A stretch of DNA of 64,000 nt from Corynebacterium uterequi (GCF_001021065.1 NZ_CP011546.1:1302001-1366000); one strand, 5' to 3'; counted from the first letter of the stretch, positions 17,993-27,543 are shown. Made by a program: numbers and translations. The notes: a model not told the origin generated them from the sequence alone.

Positions 17993-18368
17993 ATTTTCTG
18001 GCCGTGCGTTTACGGCAGACGCCGGGATCTCCTGGGGCAGCCCTCTCGGTCGCCATCGTCCCCCTAGCTCCAAAAGAATGACTTTTCCCGCAATTCGCGG
18101 TATACGCGAGCGACCTAGTCATGGTGACGGATGCCCGTAGTCCGGGAATAATGAGTAATCTTCATCACAGTAGTTCCCCCGTGTCAGCGCCTGAGCCAAC
18201 CCTATTCAACGACTCCACGTCGCGGTTGAGGAAGAAGGCTGGCGCGTGGTCTGGATCGGGCGCATGGCGGTAGCGGTCCACCGCCCCCATCGACCACACG
18301 GCCCACGATGAGCAGTCTCCGTACCGTTGCCGGTTCGCCTCATCACAATCGAGGGCTTCGCCCGGGTT
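17993..18368. other. Intergenic stretch; in-frame open extension behind the permease stop
   Basis: No independent gene is recognised. On the minus strand, 18165-18368 continues the reading frame of the permease after its TAG stop for 67 sense codons before a TGA (see findings). No intrinsic terminator for the permease was seen. Confidence 0.5.
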
Positions 18369-19859
18369 CTAGAGATCCACGGCGTCGAGTGTGTGGTCCA
18401 GCTCTATCTCCCCTACCGGCCTCGGCCCCGTGCGGGTAACGATCTTGTAGCCCGCCCACAACGCGATGGCAATGGGGAGTCCAATATAGGCAACGAGCAC
18501 CCCGTACCAGCTCAATTCTCCCGCCAGGATGAGGTTGAGCCCTTGTCCTAGGATGACCCCCACAAAGACGATGAGAGCAAACCAGGTGCCAAAGGGATAG
18601 AGCTTCGCCCGGTAGCTCAACTCCTCCACGCGGCGCCCTTGCGCCCGAAGCGCGCGGCGGAACCGCACGTGCGCTATGCACACGCCAAGCCACACGATGA
18701 AGCCGGTGAGACCCGTCGCGTTATAAAACCAGGAGTACGCGACGGAGTCGCCGACCAGGGAGGACAAAAACCCCAACAGGGAGATCGAGACAGTAACAAT
18801 CAACCCGCGGACAGGCACCCCGTTGCGCGATGTCCGCCCGAATGCCCGGGGCGCCTTGCCGCTGGCCGCCATGGAGTACAGCAAACGCGAACCTACGTAC
18901 AAGGTGGAGTTTCCGGCAGAAAGCAACGACGTCAATACCACCGCGTTCATCACCGCGGCGGCGGCCGCCAGGCCGGTGCGTTCGAAAACAAGGGTGAAGG
19001 GGCTAGCCGCGATATTGGACTCCGAGGCCGTCAGCAGGTTCGGATCGGTGTAGGGAATAAGAGTGGACACAACGACGATGGCGCCGACGTAGAACAGCAG
19101 GATGCGCCAGAACACGGAGTTGATGGCCCGCGGCATGGTGCGTCGTGGATCCTCGGCCTCACCCGCTGCTACTGCCGCGGACTCCACGCCGATGAAGGAG
19201 AATCCTGCCACCATGAACACTCCCACTGTTCCGGTGACCCCGCCGACGAAGGGCGCGTCACCCGCCGTCCACTGCGACCAGCCGGCGGTATGCCCGGATA
19301 CGATGCCGGCGATCATGGCCATCCCCACGATAAGGAAGACGATGATGGTCACCACCTTGATGGACGCAAACCAGAATTCACCCTCCCCGTACACCCTCGC
19401 CGAGAACAAGTTCAGCGAGAGGATGATGGTGATAAACGCCAGCGACCACACCCAGGACGGCGACTCCGGGAACCAGAATTTCATCACGATAGAGGAAGCG
19501 ACAAGCTCCACCGCGATGGTCATGGCGCAGGAGTACCAGTAGGTCCAACCGACGACGAATCCGAGAGCCGGCTCCACGTATTCGCCCGTGTAGGTTTCGA
19601 AAGCGCCGGCGACAGGCCGATGGGTGACCATTTCGCCGAGGGCGGACATCATAAAGAAGATGGCCGCGCCGATGATGAGGTAGGACAGGACTGCGCCTCC
19701 TGGCCCGGCCGAGCTGATCGACGTCCCGGTGCCGACGAAGAGTCCCGTGCCGATGGCCCCGCCTACCGCGATGAGGTTGACGTGCCGTCGCTTCAGGGTG
19801 CGCCGAAGAAAATTATCGGAGGTTTTATCGGTAGGATTGGCACTCACGTCGGTTTCCAC
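18369..19859 (-). CDS. Amino acid permease, APC superfamily (AAT/GABA-permease type)
   Basis: Secondary transporter of about 12 membrane helices taking up an amino acid with protons. The 496-residue product has the family N-terminus NLIAVGGAIGTGLFVGTG after a polar leader, and the conserved loop SARVYGEGEFWFASIKV. It belongs to the AroP/LysP/GabP/ProY group, which cannot be subdivided from sequence alone. It is divergent from the dimethylarginine hydrolase gene with only 70 bp between the start codons, so a shared control region and a related substrate (arginine, methylated arginine or citrulline) are plausible. The TAG stop is followed by a long in-frame extension. Confidence 0.88.
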   Translation of the reverse strand: METDVSANPTDKTSDNFLRRTLKRRHVNLIAVGGAIGTGLFVGTGTSISSAGPGGAVLSYLIIGAAIFFMMSALGEMVTHRPVAGAFETYTGEYVEPALGFVVGWTYWYSCAMTIAVELVASSIVMKFWFPESPSWVWSLAFITIILSLNLFSARVYGEGEFWFASIKVVTIIVFLIVGMAMIAGIVSGHTAGWSQWTAGDAPFVGGVTGTVGVFMVAGFSFIGVESAAVAAGEAEDPRRTMPRAINSVFWRILLFYVGAIVVVSTLIPYTDPNLLTASESNIAASPFTLVFERTGLAAAAAVMNAVVLTSLLSAGNSTLYVGSRLLYSMAASGKAPRAFGRTSRNGVPVRGLIVTVSISLLGFLSSLVGDSVAYSWFYNATGLTGFIVWLGVCIAHVRFRRALRAQGRRVEELSYRAKLYPFGTWFALIVFVGVILGQGLNLILAGELSWYGVLVAYIGLPIAIALWAGYKIVTRTGPRPVGEIELDHTLDAVDL

Positions 19860-19929
19860 CTCTCAAGGTTCGCATAAACCAACACTAGACTGCATAATCT
19901 GCAAAACCAATACCTGGAAGGAATCTGCC

Positions 19930-20718
19930 ATGAGTACCGAAGCTCACCACGCCCTCATCCGCCGCCCGAGCCCACTGCTTGCCGACGGCATCGTCACCCA
20001 TATCGACCGCTCCCCGGTGGACCTCGAACTCGCCCATCAGCAGTGGTCCAACTACGTTGCCGCGCTACACGATGCCGGCTGGACGACCACCGAAGTTACC
20101 CCGGCTGACGACTGCCCCGATTCGGTTTTCATCGAAGACGCCGTCGTCGTCTACGACGACATCGCGGTCATTACTCGTCCGGGCGCAGACTCCCGTAAGC
20201 CAGAAACGCCCGGCGCTGAGGACGCCGTCCGTGCCCTCGGCTACGACGTCCGTCGCATCACCACCCCCGGTACCCTCGACGGCGGCGACGTGCTGAAGTT
20301 CGGCGGCACCGTGTGGGTCGGCATCGGTGGCCGCACGAACGAGGAGGGCGTGCGACAGCTCGGTGAGATTCTTGCAGAGAAGGGCGCGACGACGGTCGGC
20401 GTACCCCTGACCAAGGTGCTTCACCTCAAGACCGCCGTGACGGCTTTGCCCGACGGCACCGTCATTGGCTACGAACCGCTCGTCGATGACGTTAGCGTGT
20501 GGGAGAAGTTCCTCGCCGTGCCGGAAGAGTCCGGCGCCCACGTTGTGTTGTTGGGCGGCAACCGCCTGCTCATGGCCGCCGACGCCCCGCGCACCGCCGC
20601 CTTGTTCCGGCAGCAGGGATACGACGTTGTGGAGGTGGACATCTCTGAGTTTGAAAAGCTCGAGGGGTGCGTCACCTGCCTGTCTGTGCGGCTGCGTGGC
20701 ATGCCTTCGGCTGTCTAA
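19930..20718 (+). CDS. N(G),N(G)-dimethylarginine dimethylaminohydrolase (DDAH) family protein
   Basis: Guanidine-modifying enzyme that hydrolyses methylated arginines to citrulline and methylamines. The 262-residue product has the expected pieces of the amidinotransferase fold: FIEDAVVV (Glu69-Asp70), TLDGGDVLKFG, the catalytic His165 in VLHLKTAV, and the catalytic Cys250 in GCVTCLSVRLR. A second Cys247 is three residues before it. An AAGGAA sequence precedes the ATG. Arginine deiminase (about 400 residues) is excluded by length. Physiological substrate is not certain; see the divergent permease. Confidence 0.88.
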   Translation: MSTEAHHALIRRPSPLLADGIVTHIDRSPVDLELAHQQWSNYVAALHDAGWTTTEVTPADDCPDSVFIEDAVVVYDDIAVITRPGADSRKPETPGAEDAVRALGYDVRRITTPGTLDGGDVLKFGGTVWVGIGGRTNEEGVRQLGEILAEKGATTVGVPLTKVLHLKTAVTALPDGTVIGYEPLVDDVSVWEKFLAVPEESGAHVVLLGGNRLLMAADAPRTAALFRQQGYDVVEVDISEFEKLEGCVTCLSVRLRGMPSAV

Positions 20719-20818
20719 CACGCAGAGTATCGGCGCACTCGCCGGAACCCATCAGTCCCCTGTCGGCGCCCCGGTTAAGGTTTAGCCTGCTTGAGTCGAG
20801 AGGGTTAAAGTCTATGAG

Positions 20819-22285
20819 GTGCCAACAAACTCTTCCTCCGAAGCGGTGCTGAGCTCCGCCGAACGCAATCGCGTGCTGTGGGTCATTCTGACGGGTGTCT
20901 TCATGGCACTAGTGGCGGTGTCCATCGTCAACGTCGCCATGCCGTCTATCCAAACCAGTCTGGGGGCGAGTTCAAGCGGTATCCAGTGGGTGCTCTCGGG
21001 CTTTGCGCTCACCTTCGGCGTCGTCCTCGTCGCCGCCGGGCGCGCCGGGGACATGCTCGGCCGCGGCGGCATCTATCTACTCGGGTTGACGATCTATACA
21101 CTCTCCTCGATCGGCGCCGGCCTCGCGCCGAGTGTTGAAGTCCTCAACATCTGCCGACTCATCATGGGCGTCGGCGCCGGCCTGTTCAACCCGCAGGGTA
21201 TGGGCATGATTCAGCAGTATTTCACGGGCCCAGAGCGCGGCCGGGCGTTCGGTATCTTCGGCGCTGTAGTGGGACTGGCCGTGGCCGTGGGTCCGGTCTT
21301 CGGGGGCCTACTCATCTCCTTAGGTGGCGCAGATCTGGGCTGGCGGCTGACCATGCTGGTCAACGTCCCCTTCGGCATCATCGCCATCGTTCTTGGGCTG
21401 AAGTGGTTTCCGCGCCCGCTACTCAGTCCGCTGCGGGACTCCGCCGGCATCCCCGTTGGTGCCGTCGCGACCGCGAAGGCCTTGGATCCCTTCGGCGCCC
21501 TCCTGCTGGGATTGGTGGTACTGGGGCTGATGTTCCCCTTCGTGCAGCATCAGTCCGCCTGGTCATGGGGTCTCATTCCGGTTGCCCTCGTCCTCCTCGC
21601 CGGGTGGGTCGCGTGGGAGAAACACGCCAGCCAAGCGACGACGGACACCACCCCGATGGTGGATCTGGCTATCTTTAAGACCCCGTCCTTCCGAAATGGT
21701 ACGACGATGGCCGCCGTGTGGTTCATGGGGGCTACGAGCATCTGGGTAATCGTCGCAGCCTACTTCCAGTTGGGGGAAGGCTATTCCGCCCTCGTCGCCG
21801 GCTCCGTCGGCTTGCCCGGTGCGCTGCTCAGTGCGGCGTCATCTTATGCTGCCGGGCGCGCCGTCAGTCACTACGGACGCTGGGTGGTCATTGGCGGAAT
21901 CGTCGTCACCATGGCGGGCTTGGCGTCAACCTTGCTGCTGATTGTCCTCGATGCGCACCCTCTGTGGCTCATTGCGACGCTGACGCTCCTCGGCGCTGGT
22001 CAAGGATCGGTCATCTCTCCAAATCAATCGCTGACCCTCCAAGATGTCCCACTGTCCTATGCGGGGGCGGCAGGTGCGGTGCTCCAAACCGGGCAACGCA
22101 TCGGAACCTCGGTGGGTATTGCGATGATTACAGGCCTCGTTTTCTTCCTCGCTGAGAACGCCGACTGGGACACCGCGGCGGTCGGTGGATTCGCCGCCAT
22201 CCTGGGTGTCCTTTTCGTCGGCCTCATTATTGCATTTGTTGATGCCCGCTCCCCCGGACGTGCGCCGACGCCATCCCGCGCGTAG
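20819..22285 (+). CDS. MFS drug exporter-like transporter, DHA2 (14-helix) family
   Basis: A 488-residue integral membrane protein with about 14 hydrophobic segments. Motif A-like GRAGDMLGRGGIY lies in the first cytoplasmic loop, and the motif C-like GVFMALVAVSIVNVAMP and GPVFGGLLIS segments are present. These place it with the EmrB/QacA proton-coupled exporters. It starts with GTG at 20819; an ATG at 20814 is out of frame. Substrate cannot be predicted. It lies 100 bp downstream of the DDAH gene on the same strand but probably has its own promoter. Confidence 0.88.
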   Translation: MPTNSSSEAVLSSAERNRVLWVILTGVFMALVAVSIVNVAMPSIQTSLGASSSGIQWVLSGFALTFGVVLVAAGRAGDMLGRGGIYLLGLTIYTLSSIGAGLAPSVEVLNICRLIMGVGAGLFNPQGMGMIQQYFTGPERGRAFGIFGAVVGLAVAVGPVFGGLLISLGGADLGWRLTMLVNVPFGIIAIVLGLKWFPRPLLSPLRDSAGIPVGAVATAKALDPFGALLLGLVVLGLMFPFVQHQSAWSWGLIPVALVLLAGWVAWEKHASQATTDTTPMVDLAIFKTPSFRNGTTMAAVWFMGATSIWVIVAAYFQLGEGYSALVAGSVGLPGALLSAASSYAAGRAVSHYGRWVVIGGIVVTMAGLASTLLLIVLDAHPLWLIATLTLLGAGQGSVISPNQSLTLQDVPLSYAGAAGAVLQTGQRIGTSVGIAMITGLVFFLAENADWDTAAVGGFAAILGVLFVGLIIAFVDARSPGRAPTPSRA

Positions 22286-22320
22286 TCCGCACTGCTGCCT
22301 CGGTCCCGGTCGGGGTTGAA

Positions 22321-22347
22321 GGAATGTTCGCCCCTGATGGTGGCGTT
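22321..22347 (+). promoter_or_regulatory. Sigma-H-type promoter of msrB
   Basis: GGAAT at 22321-22325, a 19-bp spacer and GTT at 22345-22347 (continuing GTTGAA) match the actinobacterial sigma-H/SigH (RpoE-like) pattern GGAAY-N16-20-GTT. It sits about 80 bp before the msrB start codon. A methionine sulfoxide reductase is a known type of target of this oxidative/thiol-stress sigma factor. Confidence 0.65.
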
Positions 22348-22426
22348 GAAGTGAGCACGCCCGCCCCGGCGACCCCGCCGAGGCCTATCTTCGACCTTGC
22401 TCACCGACCGTGAAAGGTATGACCTC

Positions 22427-22855
22427 TTGACTAGTTTCTCCATGATTCCCGACTCCGAGTGGCGCAAGCGCCTCAACGCCGCCGAGTATCACGTGCTTCG
22501 CGAGGGCGGCACGGAGCCTCCCGGAGTGGGCGAGTACACCAACACCACCACGGAAGGCGTGTACTCCTGCCGAGCCTGTGGAGCGGAGCTGTTCCGTTCG
22601 TCCGAGAAATTCTCCTCGCACTGCGGTTGGCCGTCCTTCTTCTCCCCCGCGGACAGCGACGCCGTGATCGAACGCACCGACACGTCTCTGGGAATGGTAC
22701 GCACTGAGATACTGTGTGCCTCCTGCCACTCCCATCTCGGGCACGTTTTTGCCGGCGAGGGCTACGATACGCCCACCGACCTGCGCTATTGCATCAACTC
22801 CATCTGCCTGACGCTCACCCCTGCGGGGGAGGCAAGCTCCCCGCAGGAGATATAG
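22427..22855 (+). CDS. msrB: Peptide-methionine (R)-S-oxide reductase MsrB
   Basis: Thioredoxin-linked enzyme repairing the R-epimer of methionine sulfoxide in proteins. Two zinc CxxC pairs (CRAC and CASC), the HCGWPSFF motif and the catalytic Cys in LRYCINSICL are all present. I prefer TTG 22427, giving MTSFSMIPDSEWRKRL and 142 residues; GAAAGG lies 9 bases upstream. A TTG 30 bases earlier is possible but has no better ribosome site. A sigma-H-type promoter lies upstream, and a bidirectional terminator separates the gene from the convergent hemQ. Confidence 0.95.
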   Translation: MTSFSMIPDSEWRKRLNAAEYHVLREGGTEPPGVGEYTNTTTEGVYSCRACGAELFRSSEKFSSHCGWPSFFSPADSDAVIERTDTSLGMVRTEILCASCHSHLGHVFAGEGYDTPTDLRYCINSICLTLTPAGEASSPQEI

Positions 22856-22891
22856 GTTCCCCCGCGGGAGAGGGGGATGCCCAGGCATAGG

Positions 22892-22924
22892 AAAGGCGCC
22901 TCCGCCGCAGCGGGAAGCGCCTTT
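22892..22924. terminator. Bidirectional terminator between msrB and hemQ
   Basis: Inverted repeat AAAGGCGC ... GCGCCTTT with an inner CCGC/GCGG pairing, placed between two convergent genes. The arms supply short A/T runs for both directions. Confidence 0.75.
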
Positions 22925-22941
22925 AGCGAACGGTTCGTGCG

Positions 22942-23643
22942 CTACGGAAGCATGGTGATGATCTCACCGATGTCGGAGACCCGACGGCCGCTGAAGAAGG
23001 GGATCTCCTCGCGGACGTGCAGGCGGGCCTCCGTGTAACGCATGGCGTGCATGAGGTCCACGATCCGCTCAAGCGAGGGGGCCTCGAAGGCCAGGAGCCA
23101 CTCGTAGTCGCCGAGGGCGAAGGACTCGACGGTGTTGGCGCGCACATCCGGGTAGTCCCGGCCGGTTCGGCCGTGCTCGACGAGGATGCGCCGACGCTCC
23201 TGCGGGTCCATGATGTACCAGTCGTAGGAGCGGACGAAGGGGTAGACCGTGATCCAGTCCTGCGCCGGCTCCCCCATGACAAAGCTCGGTAGGTGGGACT
23301 TGTTGAACTCGGCCGGACGGTGCAGGCCGTTACCGATCCAGAAGACCTCAAGGCACTGCCCCAGCACCGTCTCCCGGCGCAGCCCGGCGAGGGCGGACTG
23401 AAGATCGGAGAAGTTCTCGGCGTGCCACCAGATCATGACGTCGGCTTCGGCTCGCAGGCCTGTGATGTCGTAGATCCCGCGGACGGTGACGACGCCGGCG
23501 TCGTCGAGCTGCTGGAAGTAGGCCTTCGCCTCGTCGATGATTTGGGTGCGCTCGCTGCCCAAAGCTCCCGGAATGGCACGCAGCGTCACCCATTGGGTGT
23601 AGCGCTGCATGTCGTTGAGGGCGGCGAAGTCGACCTTGGACAT
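22942..23643 (-). CDS. hemQ: Coproheme decarboxylase HemQ (ChdC)
   Basis: Final enzyme of the coproporphyrin-dependent haem pathway of Gram-positive bacteria, oxidatively decarboxylating iron-coproporphyrin III to haem b. The 233-residue product has the chlorite-dismutase-like fold with VTLRAIPGALGSER at the N-terminus. The catalytic Tyr region is YPFVRSYDWY (Tyr134 is the likely catalytic residue by comparison with the C. diphtheriae enzyme). His117 lies in NKSHLPSF, and a candidate proximal His157 in LVEHGRTG. In mycobacteria hemQ is likewise near the DUF3000, RNase D and dxs genes. Start ATG 23643. Confidence 0.95.
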   Translation of the reverse strand: MSKVDFAALNDMQRYTQWVTLRAIPGALGSERTQIIDEAKAYFQQLDDAGVVTVRGIYDITGLRAEADVMIWWHAENFSDLQSALAGLRRETVLGQCLEVFWIGNGLHRPAEFNKSHLPSFVMGEPAQDWITVYPFVRSYDWYIMDPQERRRILVEHGRTGRDYPDVRANTVESFALGDYEWLLAFEAPSLERIVDLMHAMRYTEARLHVREEIPFFSGRRVSDIGEIITMLP

Positions 23644-23770
23644 AGGGATCCTTTCGTAGAAAGCTCATCTCGGCAGTGGCCTTCAACCTTAAGTTGGCGG
23701 CAACCAATGGTGTTAACCCTAATCACTTTCCGGCGCGCCTCCACCGTCGACGTCTCCTACGAAAGTAGCG

Positions 23771-24397
23771 TTGGCGGACGTGAGCACCCCCGAAGCCCCC
23801 CTAGCGGCCGACACCGGCCAGCAGATGACACCCGCCGTGTTTGCTCGCGCTGTGGAGAGTATGCACGCCGCGCGCCTGCGCGACGAGCTCACTCTTGGCA
23901 CGATCCGGCCCCCGCAGCGCTTGGCCCCGTTTAGCCATGCGATCGGCATCGAGGTCAGCCATGGCATCGACGTCGACGTCGACGCGGTCCCCGAAGTGTC
24001 CGAAGGCGACACCTTCGGCCGCCTCATCCTCCTGCACGATCCCAATGCGGACGACAGTTGGGAAGGCTCCATGCGACTGGTGGCCTACATCCAGTCGGAC
24101 ATGGATGGCGAAGTGGCGTCGGACCCGCTGCTTCCGGAGGTCGCGTGGCAGTGGTTGACGGAGAATCTTGCCGGCTCGGGGGCCGAGTACACCAGTCTCG
24201 GGGGCACGGTGACGTCGACGTCGTCGGTTCGATTTGGGGAGATCGGCGGGCCGCCGCGCGCTTACCAGGTCGAGATGCGTGCTAGCTGGACCGCGGGTAG
24301 CGAGTCGCTCACCGCCCATGTGGAGGCCTTCGCGGCGGTGGTGGCGGCGCTGGCCGGGCTGCCGCCGAGTGGTGTGTCCACCCTGCCGGCCCGCTAG
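23771..24397 (+). CDS. DUF3000 family protein
   Basis: Conserved actinobacterial protein of unknown function (208 residues). The body contains LGTIRPPQRLAPFSHAIG and GRLILLHDPNADDSWEG, and ends in a region rich in Ala and Val. No membrane segment or signal is seen. Start is TTG at 23771 or GTG at 23780. It is followed 13 bp later by the RNase D gene, the same pairing as in mycobacteria (Rv2680-Rv2681), which suggests joint translation and a link to RNA metabolism (inference only). Divergent from hemQ. Confidence 0.85.
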   Translation: MADVSTPEAPLAADTGQQMTPAVFARAVESMHAARLRDELTLGTIRPPQRLAPFSHAIGIEVSHGIDVDVDAVPEVSEGDTFGRLILLHDPNADDSWEGSMRLVAYIQSDMDGEVASDPLLPEVAWQWLTENLAGSGAEYTSLGGTVTSTSSVRFGEIGGPPRAYQVEMRASWTAGSESLTAHVEAFAAVVAALAGLPPSGVSTLPAR

Positions 24398-24410
24398 GAG
24401 CGCCTTCACT

Positions 24411-25616
24411 ATGGCTGACAGCGGTGCTCTGACCGCCCCGCCCACCCCCGCCACGTTTGCTGCTGATCCCGGCGCCTTCCGTCTGGTGGCCCGTCGCCTC
24501 GCCGACGGCCGCGGCCCCATCGCCATCGACACCGAACGGGCCTCCGGGATCCGCTACGACGACCGCGCTTTCCTCGTGCAATTCCACCGACGCGGCGCCG
24601 GCACCGTCCTCGTCGCCCCGGAAGGATACCGGGATGAAGTACGCGACATAATCTCGCCGGTAGTCAACGACTGCGACTGGGTGCTGCACGCAGCCGTGTC
24701 GGACTTGCCGGCTCTGTCCATGCTGGGCATGCGCCCTACCCGACTGTTCGATACCGAAGTCGCCGCCCGGCTGCTGTCCTTCGAACGCGCCAATTTGGCG
24801 GCCGTCACCAGAGATACCCTCGGCATCACGCTGGCCAAGGGACACGGGGCTGAGGACTGGTCACGGCGGCCTTTACCTCAGACGTGGCTCGATTACGCCG
24901 CCTTAGACGTCGAGTTCCTCCTCGACACAGCGGAGGTCATGGTGGAGATGGCGGAACAGCGGGGTCTTCTTCACTTCATAGAGCAAGAGTGCGACGCCAT
25001 CGCCGCCGCCGATGCCCCGCGCGCCCGCACGTGGCGAGATCTCAAGGGCGTGAGCAAGCTGCGCACCGCCGAGCAACGGGCCGTCGCCCGGCACCTCTGG
25101 CAGGTTCGTGATCGCATCGCGAAGAAAAAAGACCAGGCCGTCACCAGAATCTTGCCAACGGCGCTGCTTATCGAACTGGCGTCTACCCTGCCCTCCCATC
25201 CCCGCGAGCTCGGCGATATGGCCGTCCGTGGGCACTTGCGCCGCCCCAAGGGCGACCGCTGGATTCACGAGGTCGCCCGCGCCCGGCGGAGCGATCCGCG
25301 TCAGTGGCCGGAACCGGCGCCCCGAAGTGACGCCGCGCCGACCGGGTCAACCTGGCGGCGCGTCGACGAGGATTCGTGGCTTCGCCTGCAAGAAGTGCGG
25401 GAACGGCTCCACCTCCAGGCCACGGCCACGGGCGTGCCCGATGATGCTCTTCTGTCGCCGCGGCTCACTCGCCAAATCGTGTGGGAGGTGTGCACCCTGG
25501 GTTCGGCGCGCTCTGCTCAGGGTATCGACGACCGGTTGACGCAGCTCGGGGCTCGGGCCTGGCAGCGCGAGTTATGCACCCCGGTGATCGCCGGCGCGCT
25601 GGGTTTGCTGTACTAG
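24411..25616 (+). CDS. Ribonuclease D-like 3'-5' exonuclease with HRDC domain
   Basis: DEDD-family exoribonuclease probably trimming tRNA 3' ends. The 401-residue product starts at ATG 24411. Exo I is AIDTERASG (Asp/Glu pair), Exo II lies in LHAAVSDLPAL, and Exo III is LDYAALDVEFLLD. The HRDC domain follows (KLRTAEQRAVARHLWQVRD), then a C-terminal HRDC-like region. The frame is open further upstream, but the sequence before ATG 24411 belongs to DUF3000 in another frame. Convergent with dxs. Confidence 0.93.
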   Translation: MADSGALTAPPTPATFAADPGAFRLVARRLADGRGPIAIDTERASGIRYDDRAFLVQFHRRGAGTVLVAPEGYRDEVRDIISPVVNDCDWVLHAAVSDLPALSMLGMRPTRLFDTEVAARLLSFERANLAAVTRDTLGITLAKGHGAEDWSRRPLPQTWLDYAALDVEFLLDTAEVMVEMAEQRGLLHFIEQECDAIAAADAPRARTWRDLKGVSKLRTAEQRAVARHLWQVRDRIAKKKDQAVTRILPTALLIELASTLPSHPRELGDMAVRGHLRRPKGDRWIHEVARARRSDPRQWPEPAPRSDAAPTGSTWRRVDEDSWLRLQEVRERLHLQATATGVPDDALLSPRLTRQIVWEVCTLGSARSAQGIDDRLTQLGARAWQRELCTPVIAGALGLLY

Positions 25617-25643
25617 CCACACCGCGACCGGTTGCTGGTGTGG
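25617..25643. terminator. Possible hairpin between RNase D and dxs
   Basis: CCACACC and GGTGTGG arms (7 bp) around a 13-base loop between two convergent genes. No clear T-run follows on either strand, so this is only a weak terminator candidate. Confidence 0.35.
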
Positions 25644-25644
25644 G

Positions 25645-27543
25645 TTAAAGCTGCTCCACCCACGGCCTAATCGATGCTGCCATCCCCTCTCCGTCGAGGC
25701 CCAGACTGCGCAGCAGCGCGCCGCGGGAGGCGTGCTTCGGGAAGTGCTGCGGAAATCCGAGCCGCTTCACAGGGGTGGTGATGTTGTCCGCGTCGAAGGC
25801 CTCCGCCACCGCGGAGCCAATACCGCCCCGGATGATGCCGTCCTCAGCAACGACGACGAGGTCGTGGTCCCGGCCAAGGTCCTTGATCGACTCAGCAACG
25901 GGGAACACCCATCGGGGGTCCACCACAGTCACCCTGGCCACGTCCTTGAGCCGCTCCGCGGCGTCGAGACAACGACGGGCGAAAGCGCCGACAGCCACGA
26001 GCAGCACCGTCGGGCGCTCGTCACCGTCGTCGATACCCGCGGGTGCCTCGTCGCGGGAAAGGATATCCACGCCGTCCGCGGTGCGTTCGAGCTGCTGCGG
26101 TTCGCTCGGGAGATCGCCCTTGGGGAAACGGACCACGGTGGGGCCATCGTCGATGGCGATGGCCTCCGCGAATAACTCACTCAGCCTGGCGCCGTCGCGG
26201 GGTGCGGCGATGCGCATGCCAGGGACGATCGAGGTGATGGCCATGTCCCACACACCGTTGTGGCTGGCACCGTCGGAGCCCGTCACACCCGCTCGATCCA
26301 ATACGAGGGTGACCGGCAGGTGCAGCAGGCCGACGTCCATGAGCAGCTGGTCGAAGCCGCGGTTGAGGAATGTGGAATACAACGCCACCACCGGATGTGC
26401 TCCGCCGAGTGCCAGCCCGGCCGCCGACGTCACGGCGTGGGCTTCGGCGATTCCCACGTCGAAGAAGCGCGTTGGGTAGCGGTCGGCGAAGGGCTGCAAA
26501 CCGGTGGGCCCGGCCATAGCGGCTGTGATAGCCACCAGGTCCTTGCGCTGGGCTCCCGCAGCTAGCAACTCTTCGGAGAACAGAGCGGTCCAGCCGGGCT
26601 CGGTCTGCTTCGTTGGGGCGCCGGTGATCGGGTCGATCGCGGGCGTGGAGTGCATCTGATCCGCGACGTTGGTCACCGCCGGGGTGAAGCCATGGCCCTT
26701 CTCGGTGACCACGTGGACAAGGATCGGGCCGGTATAGGTGCGGGCGTAGCGGAGGGCCTCGTCGAGGGCCTTAAGATCATGACCGTTGACCGGGCCAATG
26801 TACTTGATCCCCAGATCAGCGAACATCTCCGTGGGCAGGATCTGTGACTTCACACCCGTTTTGAACGCCGAGATCGCCTCAAATGCTCGCTTGCCGACCC
26901 AGCCCATCTGCTCCAGGCGCTTCTTGCCCTGCGACATGAGCTCGTTGTAGCCGTGCTGCATCCGGATCCGGGAGAGGTTCTTAGCCATGCCACCGATAGT
27001 CGGCGAGTAGCTACGGCCGTTATCGTTGACCACGATCACGACGTTGCGATCACTCTCGGCGATGTTGTTGAGCGCCTCCCAACACATCCCCCCGGTCAAG
27101 GCGCCGTCACCCACCACGGCGACGACGTTGTTGGTGGTGTTGCCGGCCAGCGCAAACCCCTTGGCTAATCCATCGGCGTAGCTCAACGCGGCTGACGCGT
27201 GCGAGGACTCCGTCCAATCGTGCTCCGACTCCTCCCGACTGGTGTACCCCGACAGTCCGCCCTCCTGGCGAAGCGTGGAAAACCCTGCGGCCCGGCCGGT
27301 GAGGATCTTGTGCACGTAGGACTGGTGTGACGTATCAAAGATGATCGGATCCGCTGGGGAATCGAACACCCGGTGCAGGGCCATCGTCAGTTCCACCACG
27401 CCAAGGTTTGGCCCGAGGTGCCCGCCCGTAGCTGCCACCTTGGTGACGATGAACTCACGGATCTCAGCGGCCAATGTGTCCAGATCATCGGCCCCCAGCG
27501 CCTTGAGGTCCGCGGGAGACGTCACTTTGTCGAGAATGCTCAT
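25645..27543 (-). CDS. dxs: 1-deoxy-D-xylulose-5-phosphate synthase
   Basis: Thiamine-diphosphate enzyme condensing pyruvate and glyceraldehyde 3-phosphate, first step of the MEP isoprenoid pathway that feeds menaquinone and decaprenyl phosphate. The 632-residue product has the conserved [15 protein letters not shown] segment and the TPP/Mg motif [16 protein letters not shown]. It also has the transketolase central domain with [15 protein letters not shown] and the C-terminal domain. Length is normal. ATG at 27543. Confidence 0.97.
   Translation of the reverse strand: MSILDKVTSPADLKALGADDLDTLAAEIREFIVTKVAATGGHLGPNLGVVELTMALHRVFDSPADPIIFDTSHQSYVHKILTGRAAGFSTLRQEGGLSGYTSREESEHDWTESSHASAALSYADGLAKGFALAGNTTNNVVAVVGDGALTGGMCWEALNNIAESDRNVVIVVNDNGRSYSPTIGGMAKNLSRIRMQHGYNELMSQGKKRLEQMGWVGKRAFEAISAFKTGVKSQILPTEMFADLGIKYIGPVNGHDLKALDEALRYARTYTGPILVHVVTEKGHGFTPAVTNVADQMHSTPAIDPITGAPTKQTEPGWTALFSEELLAAGAQRKDLVAITAAMAGPTGLQPFADRYPTRFFDVGIAEAHAVTSAAGLALGGAHPVVALYSTFLNRGFDQLLMDVGLLHLPVTLVLDRAGVTGSDGASHNGVWDMAITSIVPGMRIAAPRDGARLSELFAEAIAIDDGPTVVRFPKGDLPSEPQQLERTADGVDILSRDEAPAGIDDGDERPTVLLVAVGAFARRCLDAAERLKDVARVTVVDPRWVFPVAESIKDLGRDHDLVVVAEDGIIRGGIGSAVAEAFDADNITTPVKRLGFPQHFPKHASRGALLRSLGLDGEGMAASIRPWVEQL

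Noticed and set aside
18639..19877. A 412-codon plus-strand frame opposite the amino acid permease
   Set aside because: Shadow frame with Arg/Gly/His-rich product; the minus strand encodes a normal permease.
23720..23745. TTAACCCTAATC near hemQ as a DtxR box
   Set aside because: Only one half resembles the DtxR consensus and the other half-site is missing.
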